Below are positions 32,527 through 44,600 of a DNA stretch of 64,000 nucleotides, piece by piece. A program made the translations under genes and the position numbers. Numbering within the stretch: the first letter of the stretch is position 1; the number at the start of each line of letters is the position of its first letter. This DNA comes from Axinella damicornis (Eukaryota > Porifera > Demospongiae > Axinellida > Axinellidae). The stretch spans positions 9,592,576 through 9,656,575 of the forward strand of contig OZ007505.1 of assembly GCA_963931865.1 (NCBI GenBank), read 5' to 3'. A model generated the notes under the pieces. It did no database searches and was not told where the DNA came from. It was given only the letters and a program-made list of their open reading frames with translations.

Positions 32527-35500
32527 ACCGCGTTGTGTCCCGATGTCCTTGCTGCCGGGTTGTGCGCTCTACGGAGGGTGGAGAACAAGCGTGGAGATTT
32601 GTGTCCAGATGTCCTGATGGCTTGGCCGCCGGGCTGTGCTCTCTACGGACGGTTAGAGAACCAACGTGGATATTTGTTCTAGCTAGGTGAGTGAACATGC
32701 AAAACTATTCCTCTTTTAATTACTGTAGCTATTGTGTCCCGATGTCTTGATCGCTTGGCTGCCGGGCCAGTGTGCGCTCTACAAGGCTAATTAGAGAACC
32801 AGCGTGGCGATTTGTACTAGGTGAGTGAACATGCAAAGCTATTCCTCTTTTCATTACTGTAGCTAATAAATGTGTCCCGATGTCCTGATGGCTTTGCTGA
32901 CGGGTTGGACGCTCTGTGCGGTTGAGAACCAGCGTGGAGATTTGTTCTAGGTGAGTGACCATGCAAATCTATTCCTGTTATCATTACTGTAGGTATTGTG
33001 TCCCATTGTCCTGATGGCTTTGCAAACGGATTGGGCGCTGTGTGCAGTAAAAAACCGGCGTGGAGATTGTTCTAGGTGAGTGAACATGCAAATCTATTCC
33101 TCTTTTCGTTACTGTAGATATTGTGTCCTGAAGTCCTGATGGTTTTGCTGACGACTTGGACGCTGTGTGCGGTGGAGAACCAGCGTGGAGATCTGGTCTA
33201 GGTGAGTGACCATGCAAATCTATTCCTCTTTTCGTTACTGTAGCTATTGTGTCCCGATGTCCTGATGGCTTTGCTGACGGGTTGGACGCTATGTGTGGTG
33301 GAGAACCAGCGTGGAGATCTGGTCTAGGTGAGTGACCAAGCAAATCTATTCCTCTTTTCATTACTGTAGCTATTGTGTCCCGATGTCCTGATGGCTTTGC
33401 TGACGGGTTGGATGCTCTCTGCGGTGGAGAACCGGCGTGGAGATTTGTTCTAGGTGAGTGACCATGCAAATCTATTCCTGTTTTCATTACTGTAGCTATT
33501 GTGTCCCGATGTCCTGATGGATTTGCTGACGTGTTGGACGCTCTAGGTGGTGGAGAACCAGCATGGAGATCTGGTCTAGGTGAGTGACCATGCAAATGTA
33601 TTCCTCTTTTCATTTTGTAGCTATTGTGTCCCAATATCCTGATGGCTTTGCTGACGGGTTGGACGCTCTGTGCCGTGGAGAACTAACGGGGAGAGTTGTT
33701 CTAGGTGAGTGACCATGCAAATCTATTCCTGTTCTCATTACTGTAGGTATTGTGTCCCGATGTCCCGATGGCTTTGCTGACGGGTTGGACGCTCTATGCG
33801 GTGGAGAACCATCGTGGAGATTTGTTCTAGGTGAGTGACCATGCAAATCTATTCCTGTTTTCATTACTGTAGCTATTGTGTCCCGATGTCCTGATGGATT
33901 TGCTGACGTGTTGGACGCTCTAGGCGGTGGAGAACCAGCGTGGAGATCTGGTCTAGGTGAGTGACCATGCAAATGTATTCCTCTTTTCATTTTTGTAGCT
34001 ATTGTGTCCCGATGTCCTGATGGATTTGCTGACGTGTTGGACGCTTTAATCGGTGGAGAACCAGCGTGGAGATTTGTTCTAGGTGAGTGACCATGCAAAT
34101 CTATTCCTCTTTTCATTACTGTAGCTATTGTGTCCCAATATCCTGATGGCTTTGCTGACGGGTTGGACGCTCTGTTCGGTGGTGAACCAGCGTGGAGATT
34201 TGTTCTAGGTGAGTGACCATGCAAATCTATTCCTCTTTTCAGTAATGTAGCTATTGTGTCCCAATATCCTGATGGCTTTGCTGACGGGTTGGACGCTCTG
34301 TTCGGTGGTGAACCAGCGTGGAGATTTGTTCTAGGTGAGTGACCATGCAAATCTATTCCTCTTTTCAGTAATGTAGCTATTGTGTCCCGATGTCCTGATG
34401 GCTTTGCTGACTGGTTGGGCGCTCTGTTCGGTGGAGAACCAGCGTGGAGATTTGTTCTAGGTGAGTGGCCATGCAAATCTATTCCTCTTTTCAGTACTGT
34501 AGCTATTGTGTCCTGATGTCCTGATGGCTTTGCTGACGGGTTGGAGCCATATGCGGTGGAGAACCAGCGTGGAAATTTGTTCTAGGTGAGTGACCATGCA
34601 TATCTATTCCTGTTTTCATTACTGTAGCTATTGTGTCCCGATGTCCTGATGGATTTGCTGACGTGTTGGACGCTCTAGGCGGTGGAGAACCAGCGTGGAG
34701 ATCTGGTCTAGGTGAGTGACCATGCAAATCTATTCCTCTTTTCAATTTTGTAGGTATTGTGTCCCGATGTCCTGATGGCTTTGCTGACGGGTTGGACGCT
34801 CTGTGCCGTGGAGAACCAACGTGGAGAGTTGTTCTAGGTGAGTGACCATGCAAATCTATTCCTGTTTTCATTACTGTAGGTATTGTGTCCCGATGTCCTG
34901 ATGGCTTTGCTGACGGGTTGGACACTCTGTTCGGTGGAGAACCAGCGTGGAAATTTGTTCTAGGTGAGTGACCATGCAAATCTATTCCTCTTTTCATTAC
35001 TGTAGCTATTGTGTCCCGATGTCCTGATGGCTTTGCTGACGGGTTGGACGCTCTATGCGGTGGAGAACCAGCGCGGAAATTTGTTCTAGGTGAGTGACCA
35101 TGCTAATCTATTCCTGTTTTCATTACTGTAGCTATTGTGTCCTGATGTCCTGATGGCTTTGCTGATGGGTTGGACGCTCTATGCGGTGGAGAACCAGCGT
35201 GGAGATTTGATCTAGGTGAGTGACCATGCAAATCTATTCGTGTTTTCATTACTGTAGCTATTGTGTCCTGATGTCCTGATGGCTTTGCTGATGTGTTGGA
35301 CGCTCTAGGCGGTGGAGAACCAGCGTGGAGGTTTGTTCTAGGTGAGTGAACATGCAAATCTATTCCTCTTTTCATTACTGTAGCTATTGTGTCCCAATAT
35401 CCTGATGGCTTTGCTGACGGGTTGGACGCTCTGTTCGGTGGAGAACCAGCGTGGAGATTTATTCTAGGTGAGTGACCATGCAAATCTATTCCTCTTTTCA

Positions 35501-37500
35501 TTACTGTAGCTATTGTGTCCCGATGTCCTGATGGCTTTGCTGACTGGTTGGGCGCTCTATGCTGTGGAGAACCAGTGTGGAGATTTGTTCTAGGTGAGTG
35601 ACCATGCAAATCTATTCCTGTTTTCATTACTGTAGCTATTGTGTCCCGATGTCCTGATGGCTTTGCTGACGGGTTGGAGCCATATGCGGTGGAGAACCAG
35701 TGAGGAGATTTGTTCTAGGTGAGTGACCATTCATATCTATTCCTGTTTTCATTACTGTAGCTATTGTGTCCCGATGTCCTGATGGCTTTGCTGACGGGTT
35801 GGACGCTCTGTGCCGTGGAGAACCAACGTGGAGAGTTGTTCTAGGTGAGTGACCATGCAAATCTATTCCTGTTTTCATTACTGTAGGTATTGTGTCCCGA
35901 TGTCCTGATGGCTTTGCTGACGGGTTGGACACTCTGTTCGGTGGAGAACCAGCGTGGAGATTTGTTCTAGGTGAGTGACCATGCAAATCTATTCCTCTTT
36001 TCATTACTGGAGCTATTGTGTCCCGATGTCCTGATGGCTTTGCTGACGGGTTGGACGCTCTATGCGGTGGAGAACCAGCGTGGAGATTTGATCTAGGTGA
36101 GTGACCATGCAAATCTATTCGTGTTTTCATTACTGTAGCTATTGTGTCCTGATGTCCTGATGGCTTTGCTGATGTGTTGGACGCTCTAGGCGGTGGAGAA
36201 CCAGCGTGGAGGTTTGTTCTAGGTGAGTGAACATGCAAATCTATTCCTCTTTTCATTACTGTAGCTATTGTGTCCCGATGTCCTGATGGGTTGGACGCTG
36301 TGTGCAGTGGAGAACCAACACGGAGATTTGTTCTAGGTGAGTGACCATGCAAATCTATTCCTGTTTTCATTATTATAGGTATTGTGTCCCAATGTCCTGG
36401 TGGCTTTACGGACTGGTTGTGCGCTCTGTGCGGTGGAGAACCAGCGTAGAGATTTGTTGTAGGTGAGTGAACATGCAAAGCTGTTCCTCTTTTCGTTACT
36501 GTATAGTTTTTTTTTCCTGATGTCCTGATGGCTTTGCTGACGGGTTACAGGTTGGACGCTCTGAGCGGTGGAGAACCAGCATGTAGATTTGTTCTAGGTG
36601 AGTGATCATGCAAAATCTATTCCTGTTTCATTACTGTAGGTATTGTGTCCCGATGTCCTGATGGCTTTGCTGACGGGTTGGACGTTGTGTGCAGTGGAGA
36701 ACCAACATGGAGATTTTTTCTAGGTGAGTGACCATGCAAATCTATTCCTGTTTTCATTACTATAGGTATTGTGTCCTGATGTCCTGGTGGCTTTACGGAC
36801 GGGTTGTGCCCTCTGTGCGGTGGAGAACCAGCGTGGAGATTTGTTGTAGGTGAGTGAACATGCAAAGCTATTCCTCTTTTCGTTACTGTAGCTATTGTGT
36901 CCCGATGTCCTGATGGCTTTGCTGACGGGTTGGACGCTCTGTGCGGTGGAGAAGTAGCGTGGAGGTTTGTTCTAGGTGAGTGACCATGCAAATCTATTCC
37001 TGTTTTCATTACTGTAGGTATTGTGTCCCGATGTCCTGATGGCTTAGCTGACGGGTTGGACGCTCTGTGTGGTGGAGAACCAGTTTGGAGATTTGTTCTA
37101 GGTGAGTGAACATGAAAAGCTATTCGTGTTTTCATTACTGTAGGTATTGTGTCGTGATGTCCTGATGTCTTCACTGCTTGGTTGTACGCTCTACATAGGG
37201 GTGGAGAACCAGCGTAGTGATTAAATTTGTTCTAGGTGAGTGACCGTGGAATTCTTTTTCTGTTTTCATTACTGTAGCTATTGTGTCCCAATGCCCTGAT
37301 GGCTTTGCTGCCAGGTTGTGTCCTCTATGGAGGGGTGAAGAACCATCGTGGAGATTATGTTTGTTGTAGGTTATTGAATCTCTTCCTGTTTTCATTACTG
37401 TAGCTACTCTGTCCCGATGTCCTGACGGCTTTGCTGCCTGGGAGTGCACTGAGCGGTGGAGAACCAGTGTGGAGATTTAATTTGTTTTAGGTGAGTGAAC
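32527..37500 (+). repeat. Array of ~39 splice-flanked 126-bp units
   Basis: Each unit is an 84-bp core (starts CTATTGTGTCCCGATGTCC) followed by a 42-bp linker that begins GTGAGTGACC and ends CATTACTGTAG. The linker has a donor at its start and a pyrimidine tract plus AG at its end, like a minimal intron. The first two units (32527-32680) lack the linker. A variant with TTGGAGCCATATGCGG recurs about 1130 bp apart (34541, 35671), showing block-wise expansion. On the plus strand the core reads CPDGFADGLDALCGGEPAW in middle units, but several units contain stops. Three more units precede PDZ unit B (40528-40890). Confidence 0.9.
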
Positions 37501-37512
37501 ATGCAAATTTAT

Positions 37513-37520
37513 CCCCCCCC

Positions 37521-37551
<31 letters not shown>

Positions 37552-37562
37552 ACACACACACT
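37513..37562 (+). repeat. Poly(C)-(AC)n tract
   Basis: About 25 C bases followed by AC repeats, at the junction of the array and PDZ unit A. Unit B has a matching poly(C) at about 40908-40933. Confidence 0.95.
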
Positions 37563-40246
37563 CTGCTGTGTTTTAGTCGCATATAAATTAAAGGCCAAAC
37601 CAAATTCACAAATGTTTCACAAGCTGCACAGCTGCCAAAGAAAACTAAATTGATATCTGTTTGTAACCAAAGTTACAACAAGTTCTTCACTGAATACGTA
37701 ATTTAGCTGCTTCAAATTTAACACCCTCCACACACACACACTCACACAAACACTCACTGTGTATGTGCATGGTTGCCCAAGGAGACAGTACTGCCCAGGG
37801 TTAGATGGTTCCGGAGGCCCAAATAGTACTGAAAATATTCATATAGGTGAGTATAGTTGCTGTACATTAACCAAGCACAATTACTCAAGAGAAGTGTATG
37901 TTGTGACAATAATAATCAAGTCCAAGTAGACTGCAAGTATATTATGTACTTAAGTGAAGTGTATGTTGTGATAACTAATCAAGTGCTTCTTGTTCTGTTG
38001 ATAATGTCTCACCTAAAGATACATAATACCATTGAGGCATTTACACTACATATAACCTTACTGGAAACTCTACTTTACATCCATTACCTAACTGGTCATA
38101 CACCAGGAGCGTAGGTAAGGGGGGTTTCAGGGGTTTCTGGAAACCTCCCTTGGGACCGGACCGAGATTTCAAACAGAGGCCCGCATACTTTTGGAAAGAA
38201 TTTATGCAGTAGCTTTTTGTTTGCAGTCAAAATGTCCCTACTTCTATAGTGCCCGAACTGGTACCACTCTGATGCACACGTTATTTCTTTTCCTTTTCAG
38301 AGACTTTCAGACTCACTCACCCATAATAGCTATGTACAGCAGATTGCTGTCATTGGCACAACTGGATAAGTAAATGGCTTTCTGCTTAAAATGATTAGAT
38401 TCAAGGGGGTAATTGGTTTGTTGGCTGTTGCAAGACAATTGCAATCTGTCATGCATGTTCATGTATCCTCTAAAACTTCCTAGGAGTAATTAAGGTGACT
38501 TGGGAAAAGGCTATGTTGGCTGGTGTATGCTCTTGTAGTTTGGGTACCCATACAAACTATACTAAATGAACAAGGTTCTTAAATGTATATATAGAGGGTG
38601 CAGAAGTAATAGAGTCAGGTAATGTATTCCACAAGGAAGTTACATACGGGAAAAAGGAATAATAGAAACAATTAGTGTGAGCACTGAATTGAACAAGGGA
38701 GTGGTTGTTGCGAAGTGCATACTGTGATGTGTGAGGTACAAGGGGTAGGTCATGATACAAATACACACCATTAATAAGTTTATAAAAATAGCAAAGACTT
38801 AAATGTTTCCGGCGAGTCTCTGTCCAATGATGTCATCATGACATCATATCATGACGTAGCTATTGAGGGGCACAATATTCCCTTCTGCAGTGATGGCTGA
38901 TTCAAGGCAGGAGATGATGTTCTTCGGATGATATATGGGAAGATTGTGGTGGACCTGAACCACAGGGCGGGAGAAGCAGTTCTGGAGTCAGCCCAGCAGG
39001 TTGTCCAGCTGGTGGTCACTGAAGGGGTGAGAGCTCTGCAGTATGGCTGATGTTTCAAATACATGCTCTGAACAAATTGTTGGAAAACATATCTGGAGCA
39101 TCTGGCACATTGTGCATGTGTGTCTGTCTTGCATCTTCTGCAGACTCTGCTAGTCTCTGCTAGTCTTCAGCAGTCTCTGCTGGTCTCCAGCACACTCAGC
39201 AGTCTCTGCTAGTCTCCAGTATAGTCTCTGCTGGTCCTCTATCACTTTTAGCACACAAGCAACTCAATTAAACTCAGGCTTTCGTTCGATTATACCATAA
39301 GCTTACTTGCATGTTTTTTTCTGCATGTGCTAAAAGTGATAAGGCTGCATGGGTGGGGTCCTCACAACAATACACCTGACTTAAGTAATCTGTGAACTAG
39401 GCAATTGCATTGTGTTTCAAATCTCTCTAATGATTCAAGCAAATGTGTACAACAGGCGGTAGCAAGAGCTGCATGATGTGCAAGCTCTAGAATAAATTAA
39501 TGCCAAAAAATGCACACATGTACACCTGTATGGTATAACACTGAACTGGTAAAAAATACTCAGTCAATAAGCAGCATTACAAACAATCTGTAAAACGTAC
39601 AAACTTATTACACTCCTGGTACATACATACCCCAGCTCTGCCATCTCCATGCAAGAGCTGCCTCCCTGCACCTCTGCCCTCCCTCAGGAACCACCTCCTT
39701 CCCTTCTTCAGGAGCCGCCTCCCCCCACCTCTGCCCTCCCCCAGGATCGGCCTCCCCCCACCTCGATCTGCCCTCCCCCCAGGAGCCACCTCCCCAACTC
39801 ACCCCTCTCCCATCTCCAACCCTCACGGAGTAGTGAAAGTGCAGGTGTGTGTGTTTGTGTGCGAGTGTGCTGTGATTGTTTGTGTGTGTACATGTTCTGT
39901 ATGTGTGTGTGTGCAATATTGTGTGTTTATGAATGCATTGTGTGTATGATGTAATTCACCCTTTTTTGTCAGCTGCACCGCCTTAAGGGTGCTCCACTGG
40001 GGATCGTGATTGAGGGTGGGAGTGATATGTCGCCATCAAGTCCCTTCACCTCTACCCTCCCTCAGGAGCCACCTCCTACCACCTCTTCCCTTCTTCAGGA
40101 GCCGCCTCCCCCTACCTCTGCCCTCCCCCTGGATCGGCCTCCCCCCACCTTGATCTGTCCTCCCCCCAGGAGCCACCTCACCAGCTCACCCCTCTTCCAT
40201 CTCCAATATCACCCAACCCTCACAGAGTAGTGAAAGTGCAGGTGCG

Positions 40247-40281
<35 letters not shown>

Positions 40282-40490
40282 TGTGTTTGTGTGTGTTGTG
40301 TACATGTTGTGAATGTGTGTGTGTGTGCGATATATTGTGTGGCATAAATGAGTACTTGATAATAATTATCCTACTCATTCTTTAATAATTGTCAGCTGCA
40401 CTGCCTTGAGGGTGCTCCCCTGGGGAACGTGACTGAGGGTGGGAGTGATACAGAAATTAAGTACATGTCACCATCACGTCCATGATACAT
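37563..40490 (+). pseudogene. PDZ/proline-rich gene, unit A
   Basis: Recognisable exons: LSDSLTHNSYVQQI (about 38308), the C-terminal half of a PDZ domain (38891-39026, LNHR then EAVLESAQQVVQLVVTEG), a proline-rich exon (39636-39844, QEPPPPTSALPQDRPPPTS type repeats) and the start of a second PDZ domain (39973 on, LHRLKGAPLGIVIEGGSD). The first PDZ half is missing: a LINE fragment replaces it. The C-terminal half has an in-frame TGA near its start. The second PDZ start runs straight into another proline-rich stretch (about 40050-40230). PDZ proteins scaffold membrane complexes; this copy looks inactive. Confidence 0.7.
38557..38825 (-). mobile_element. LINE 3' fragment inside unit A
   Basis: On the minus strand the sequence reads RRKHLSLCYFYKLINGVYLY, then FFPYVTSLWNTLPDSI and FKNLVHLV before a stop at 38557. 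This is the C-terminal signature of many non-LTR retrotransposon polyproteins. It sits where units B and C have the N-terminal PDZ exon and its flanks. Confidence 0.75.
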
Positions 40491-40905
40491 GGCTCCCCAG
40501 CCAGCTGGCTGAAGAAAGGAGAGCAGCATTGTGCCCCGATGTCCTGATGGCTTTGCTGCCGGGCTATGCGCTCTGTGGAGGGGTGGAGAACCAGTGTAGA
40601 GATTAAATTTGTTCTAGGTGTGTGAACATGCAAATCAATTCCTCTTTTCTTTACTCTGTTCCTCTTTCATTACTGTAGCTATTGTGTCCTGATGTCCTGA
40701 TGGCTTTGCTGACGGGTTGGACGCTCTGTGTGGTGGAGAACCAGCTCGGAGATTAAATTTGTTGTACGTTAGTTAATCTATTCCTGTATTCATTACTGTA
40801 GCTACTGTGTCCCGATGTCCTGTTGGCTTTGCTGCCTGGGTGTGTGCTGAGCAGTGGAGAACCAGTGCGGAGATTTCATTTGTTCTAGGTGAGTGAAGCA
40901 AAGTG
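40491..40905 (+). repeat. Three-unit array before PDZ unit B
   Basis: Three diverged copies of the 84-bp core (starting near 40532, 40682 and 40805) with linkers that begin GTGTGTGAACATGC, GTACGTTAGTTAATC-like or GTGAGTGAAG. This mirrors the long array ahead of unit A and shows that the array belongs to the repeated gene unit. Confidence 0.75.
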
Positions 40906-43900
40906 ATCCCCCCCCCCCCCCCCCCCCCCCCCCACTGTGCTGTGTTTCAGTCGCATAAAAATTGAAGGCCAAACCAAATTCACAAGCGTTTCACAAGCTG
41001 CACAGCTGCCAAAGAACTAAAATGATTATAACCAAAGTTACAACAAGTACTTTACTGAATACTTTAGCTGCTTCAAATTTAATCTCCCTCCACACACACA
41101 CACACTCACTGTGTATGTGGTTGCCCAGGGTGGCTGCCCAAGTGTTGTGTTCTACTCTGCTGATGGTTCCTGAGGCCCAAACAGTACTGAAAGTATTCAT
41201 ATAGGTGAGTATAGTTGATATTGCTGTACAATAACCAAGCACAATTACTCAAGAGAAGTGTATGTTGTGACAATAATGATCAAGTCCAAGTAGACTGCAA
41301 GTATATGTACTTAAGTGAAGATTAGTGTATGTTGTGATAACTAAATTGTTCTGATTGATAATGTCTTACCTAAAGATACATAATACCATTGAGGCATTTA
41401 CACTGCATAGTCTTTGACTCTGGAAGTAGGGGGGTTCATGGGTTTCTGGAAACCCCCCTTGGGACCCGACCGAGATTTCAAACAGAGACCTGCATACTTT
41501 TGGAAGGAATTCATGCAGTAGTTTTTGTGTGCAGTCAAAATGTCCCTACTTCTATAGTGCCCAAACTGATGATAGGTAATTACCACTCAGATGCACACGT
41601 ACAAAGTTATTTCTTTTCAGAGACTTTCAGACTCACTCACCCATAATAGCTATGTACAGCAGATTGCAAACATTGGATAAGTAAATGGCTTTCTGCTTAG
41701 ATTCATGGGGGTAATTACATATTGTGGTTTGTTGTTGGCTGTTGCAAGATAATTGCAATCTGTCATGCATGTTCATGTATCCTCTAAAACTTGCTAGGAG
41801 TAAAGGTGACTTGGGAACAAGGCTATATTGGCTGGTGTTTTTCTTCTAGTTTGGGTACTTGAAATGCTAGTTAACCTTGTGTTTCAAGGGTTGCAAGCAA
41901 CAGTTACCTTAATTTGATTTGCCCAACAGAAGTGCAAGTTCGCATTATACTGGAGCTAGTGGACTGGGCCGGTGGATCGTCAACAAAAACTTCTGTATCA
42001 TTATCCACACTGTCATCAAGGGGGAACAAGCACACAGGTATGTGAGATAACCATAGCTTCATCCCTGTCTATAGTTTGTTGATTTGGAGGCGTGGAGACA
42101 AGGCTAGTGTGTGTAAGGAAGCTTGGAGTATACTTGAGAACTTGACTGTCATTTCAAGTCATCTCAACTCTGTTGATAGAACAGAAGGTAGTACAATTTA
42201 ATCTCTGTCCAATGATGTCATCATGACACCATTGTCATCATATCATGATATAGCTATTGAGGGGCACTGTATTCCCCTCTGCAGTGATGGCCGACTCAAG
42301 GCAGGAGATGTTCTTCTGATGATAGATGGGAAGATTGTGGTGGACGTAGAAGCAGTTCTGGAGTCATGCAGCCTAACAGGTTGTCTAGCTGGTGGTCACT
42401 AAAGGGGTGAGAGCTCTGCAGTATGGCTGATATTTCACTACATGCTCTGAACAAATGTGTTGGAGAACATATCTGGAGCATTTCCATGCTTGAGTTTAGA
42501 GTTAAATTCAGACTGGAGCACTGGCAACTTGAACACCTTGAGATATGTCTATTGGGGGAAAAATTTGGCTAAGGGGTTACAAGCTGCATCTGATTGGTGG
42601 CTTTATAGATGGTTTGTGTAGTGGAAGACTGTCAGAACAGCCCTTATTGCAAAGTCATGTATTAGTAATGGCATAAATACCTGCAGCAGAGGAAACATGC
42701 AACTGAACTACTACTCAACAGATATGGTCCATCCCGGAGAGCCTGGCTGCTGAAATTGGAGTGCTTGGCACTTCTGAGCTTGTTTGTGGAAAGGGTCGAC
42801 TGAGGAAGTGGGGCACTCTATACAATCTGGCAATGGCTGAGTTGAGAACGCCGAGGGACGTGGACATTGTCCAGAGTGTGCTCCGAATCCTTGAAGATCA
42901 TAACAAAAGGACGTGCCCTGCTGGCACCAGGTTCGTGACACATGACACATTGTGCATGTGTGTCTGTCTTACATCTTCTGCAGCTATCACCATGGTAACA
43001 TTAATTGTTGTCACTCACTCCTTCAGTTCTCCACAAAAGAGGCAGGCCAGTTGGTTACTGAGGCACTTCTGCTTTGTCATGCCGGAGGGCAGGTGAATGT
43101 TTGATGCATATCACTGTAATATGTCGATCCATTTCTTTACACACTGGTCTGCATGTCTGTCTGTCTATCTGTCTGTCTGTCTAGTAGTTGTCTGCCTATA
43201 TTTTGGTCTGTTTCTCTTACACATCCATGCACCTTTACACATGCACATCTCCGCTTTTGAGGCCTCCACAAGAGCAGCTGGCACCTCCCCTCCCTCAACC
43301 CTCTGTCAGGAGCCGCCAACCCTCACCTCTACCGTCCTTCATGAGCCACCTACCCCTACCTCTGCCCTCTCTCAGGAGCTGCCTCCCCCTACCTCTGCAG
43401 CTGCCCTCCCCCAGGAGCTGCCTCCCTTCAGGAGCAGCAGTCTCTGCTAGTCTCCAACAGACTCTGCAGTCTCTCTGCTAGTCTCCAGTAGTCTCTGCTG
43501 GTCCTTTATCACTTTTAGCACACAAGCAACACAGTTAAACTGCATGGGTGGGGTCCTCACAACAATACACCTGACTTTGTTCTTGGCAATTGCATTGTGT
43601 TTCAAATCTCTCTAATGATTCAAGCAAATGTGTACAACAGGCGGTAGCAAGAACTGCATGATGTGCAAGCTCTAGAATAAATTAATGCCAAAATGCACAC
43701 CTGTATGGTATAAAACTGAACTGGTGAGAAATACTCGGTCAGTCAGCAGCATTACAAACAATCTGTAAAACGTACAAACTTATTACACTCCTGGTATTTG
43801 CCTTCCCCCAGCTCTGCCCTCTCACATGCAGGAGCCGCCTCCCTGCACCTCTGCCCTCCCTCAGGAGCCGCCTCCTTCCCTTCTTCAGGAGCTGCCTCCC

Positions 43901-44600
43901 CCCACCTCTGCCTTCCCCCAGGATTGGCCTCCCCCCACCTCGATCTGTCCTCCCCCCAGGAGCCACCTCCCCAACTCAGTGGCGGATCCAGGGGGGGGGC
44001 CAGGGGGGCCGGTGCCCCCCCCCTGGCTAGAGAAAAAAATTTTTTTATATAGCTAGCTGCCGCTACGTTGCAACTCCTGGCCTGGCGCCATGGCCTCCTC
44101 AGCTCGCAATATCGTGCGTTGCCTGAAACCGAACGGCTTGGGAACGAGACCACGATCTAGTATACCCCTCCGTGTACGTACGTATTACATTCGTGAGCGA
44201 AATAAGCAAGGAAGAAGCTCATGGCGGCCCTGGGACCTGCAATCCTCGTACATCTGGAACTTGCAGTGCAAAGCGCTAAGGTGCCACGAGAGCCCATCCT
44301 GAGAAGTGAGAAATGAAGGCGAAAAAATTTTTCCGCGCTGCGCGCGGACTTCACTGATCGGCGCTACGCGCCTCTATGCACTGCCTCCGGCAGCGTTTCA
44401 TATACGGTGCCCCCCCCTTTCATAAATCCTGTATCCGCCCCTGCAACTCACCACTCTCCCATCTCCAACCCTCACGGAGTAGTGCAGGTGTGTGTTTGTG
44501 TGAGTGTCCTGTGTTTGTGTGTTGTGTACATGTTGTGTATGTGTGTGTGTTTGTGCAATATTGTGTGGCGTAATTCAGTTCTTGTAATTCATTCTTTTTT
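40906..44600 (+). pseudogene. PDZ/proline-rich gene, unit B
   Basis: Exons in order: LSDSLTHNSYVQQI (about 41618), PDZ N-terminal half (41930-42037), PDZ C-terminal half (42285-42406, DGRLKAGDVLLMIDGKIVVD), a helical exon (42722-42930, ELRTPRDVDIVQSVLRILED), an exon with STKEAGQLVTEALLLCHAGG (43027-43092) and proline-rich sequence (about 43276-43450 and 43800-43975). The PDZ N-terminal half has a frameshift near its start. The C-terminal half lacks 15 bp and then shifts frame. A 467-bp MITE interrupts the second proline-rich exon. Confidence 0.7.
43977..44443. mobile_element. hAT-like MITE, 5-bp TSD, empty site known
   Basis: Ends CAGTGGCGGATCCAG and, inverted, CAGGGGCGGATACAG. Flanked by CAACT at 43972-43976 and 44444-44448. 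Paralogous unit A (39795-39803) has the uninterrupted site with a single CAACT, which confirms insertion. ORFs inside are not recognisable. Confidence 0.9.

Noticed and set aside
32984..37449. Long minus-strand ORFs with 42-residue repeats (HGHSPRTNLHAGSPP type)
   Set aside because: The repeat unit is 126 bp, a multiple of three, so any frame without a stop in one unit stays open over many. Frames break at length-variant units, there is no start context, and splice-like signals lie on the other strand.
32527..37500. CRISPR-like array
   Set aside because: Units are contiguous copies without unique spacers, in a eukaryotic gene context.
44090..44302. 70-codon ORF in the 43977-44443 element
   Set aside because: Contained in a MITE that is absent from the paralogous unit; no domain.
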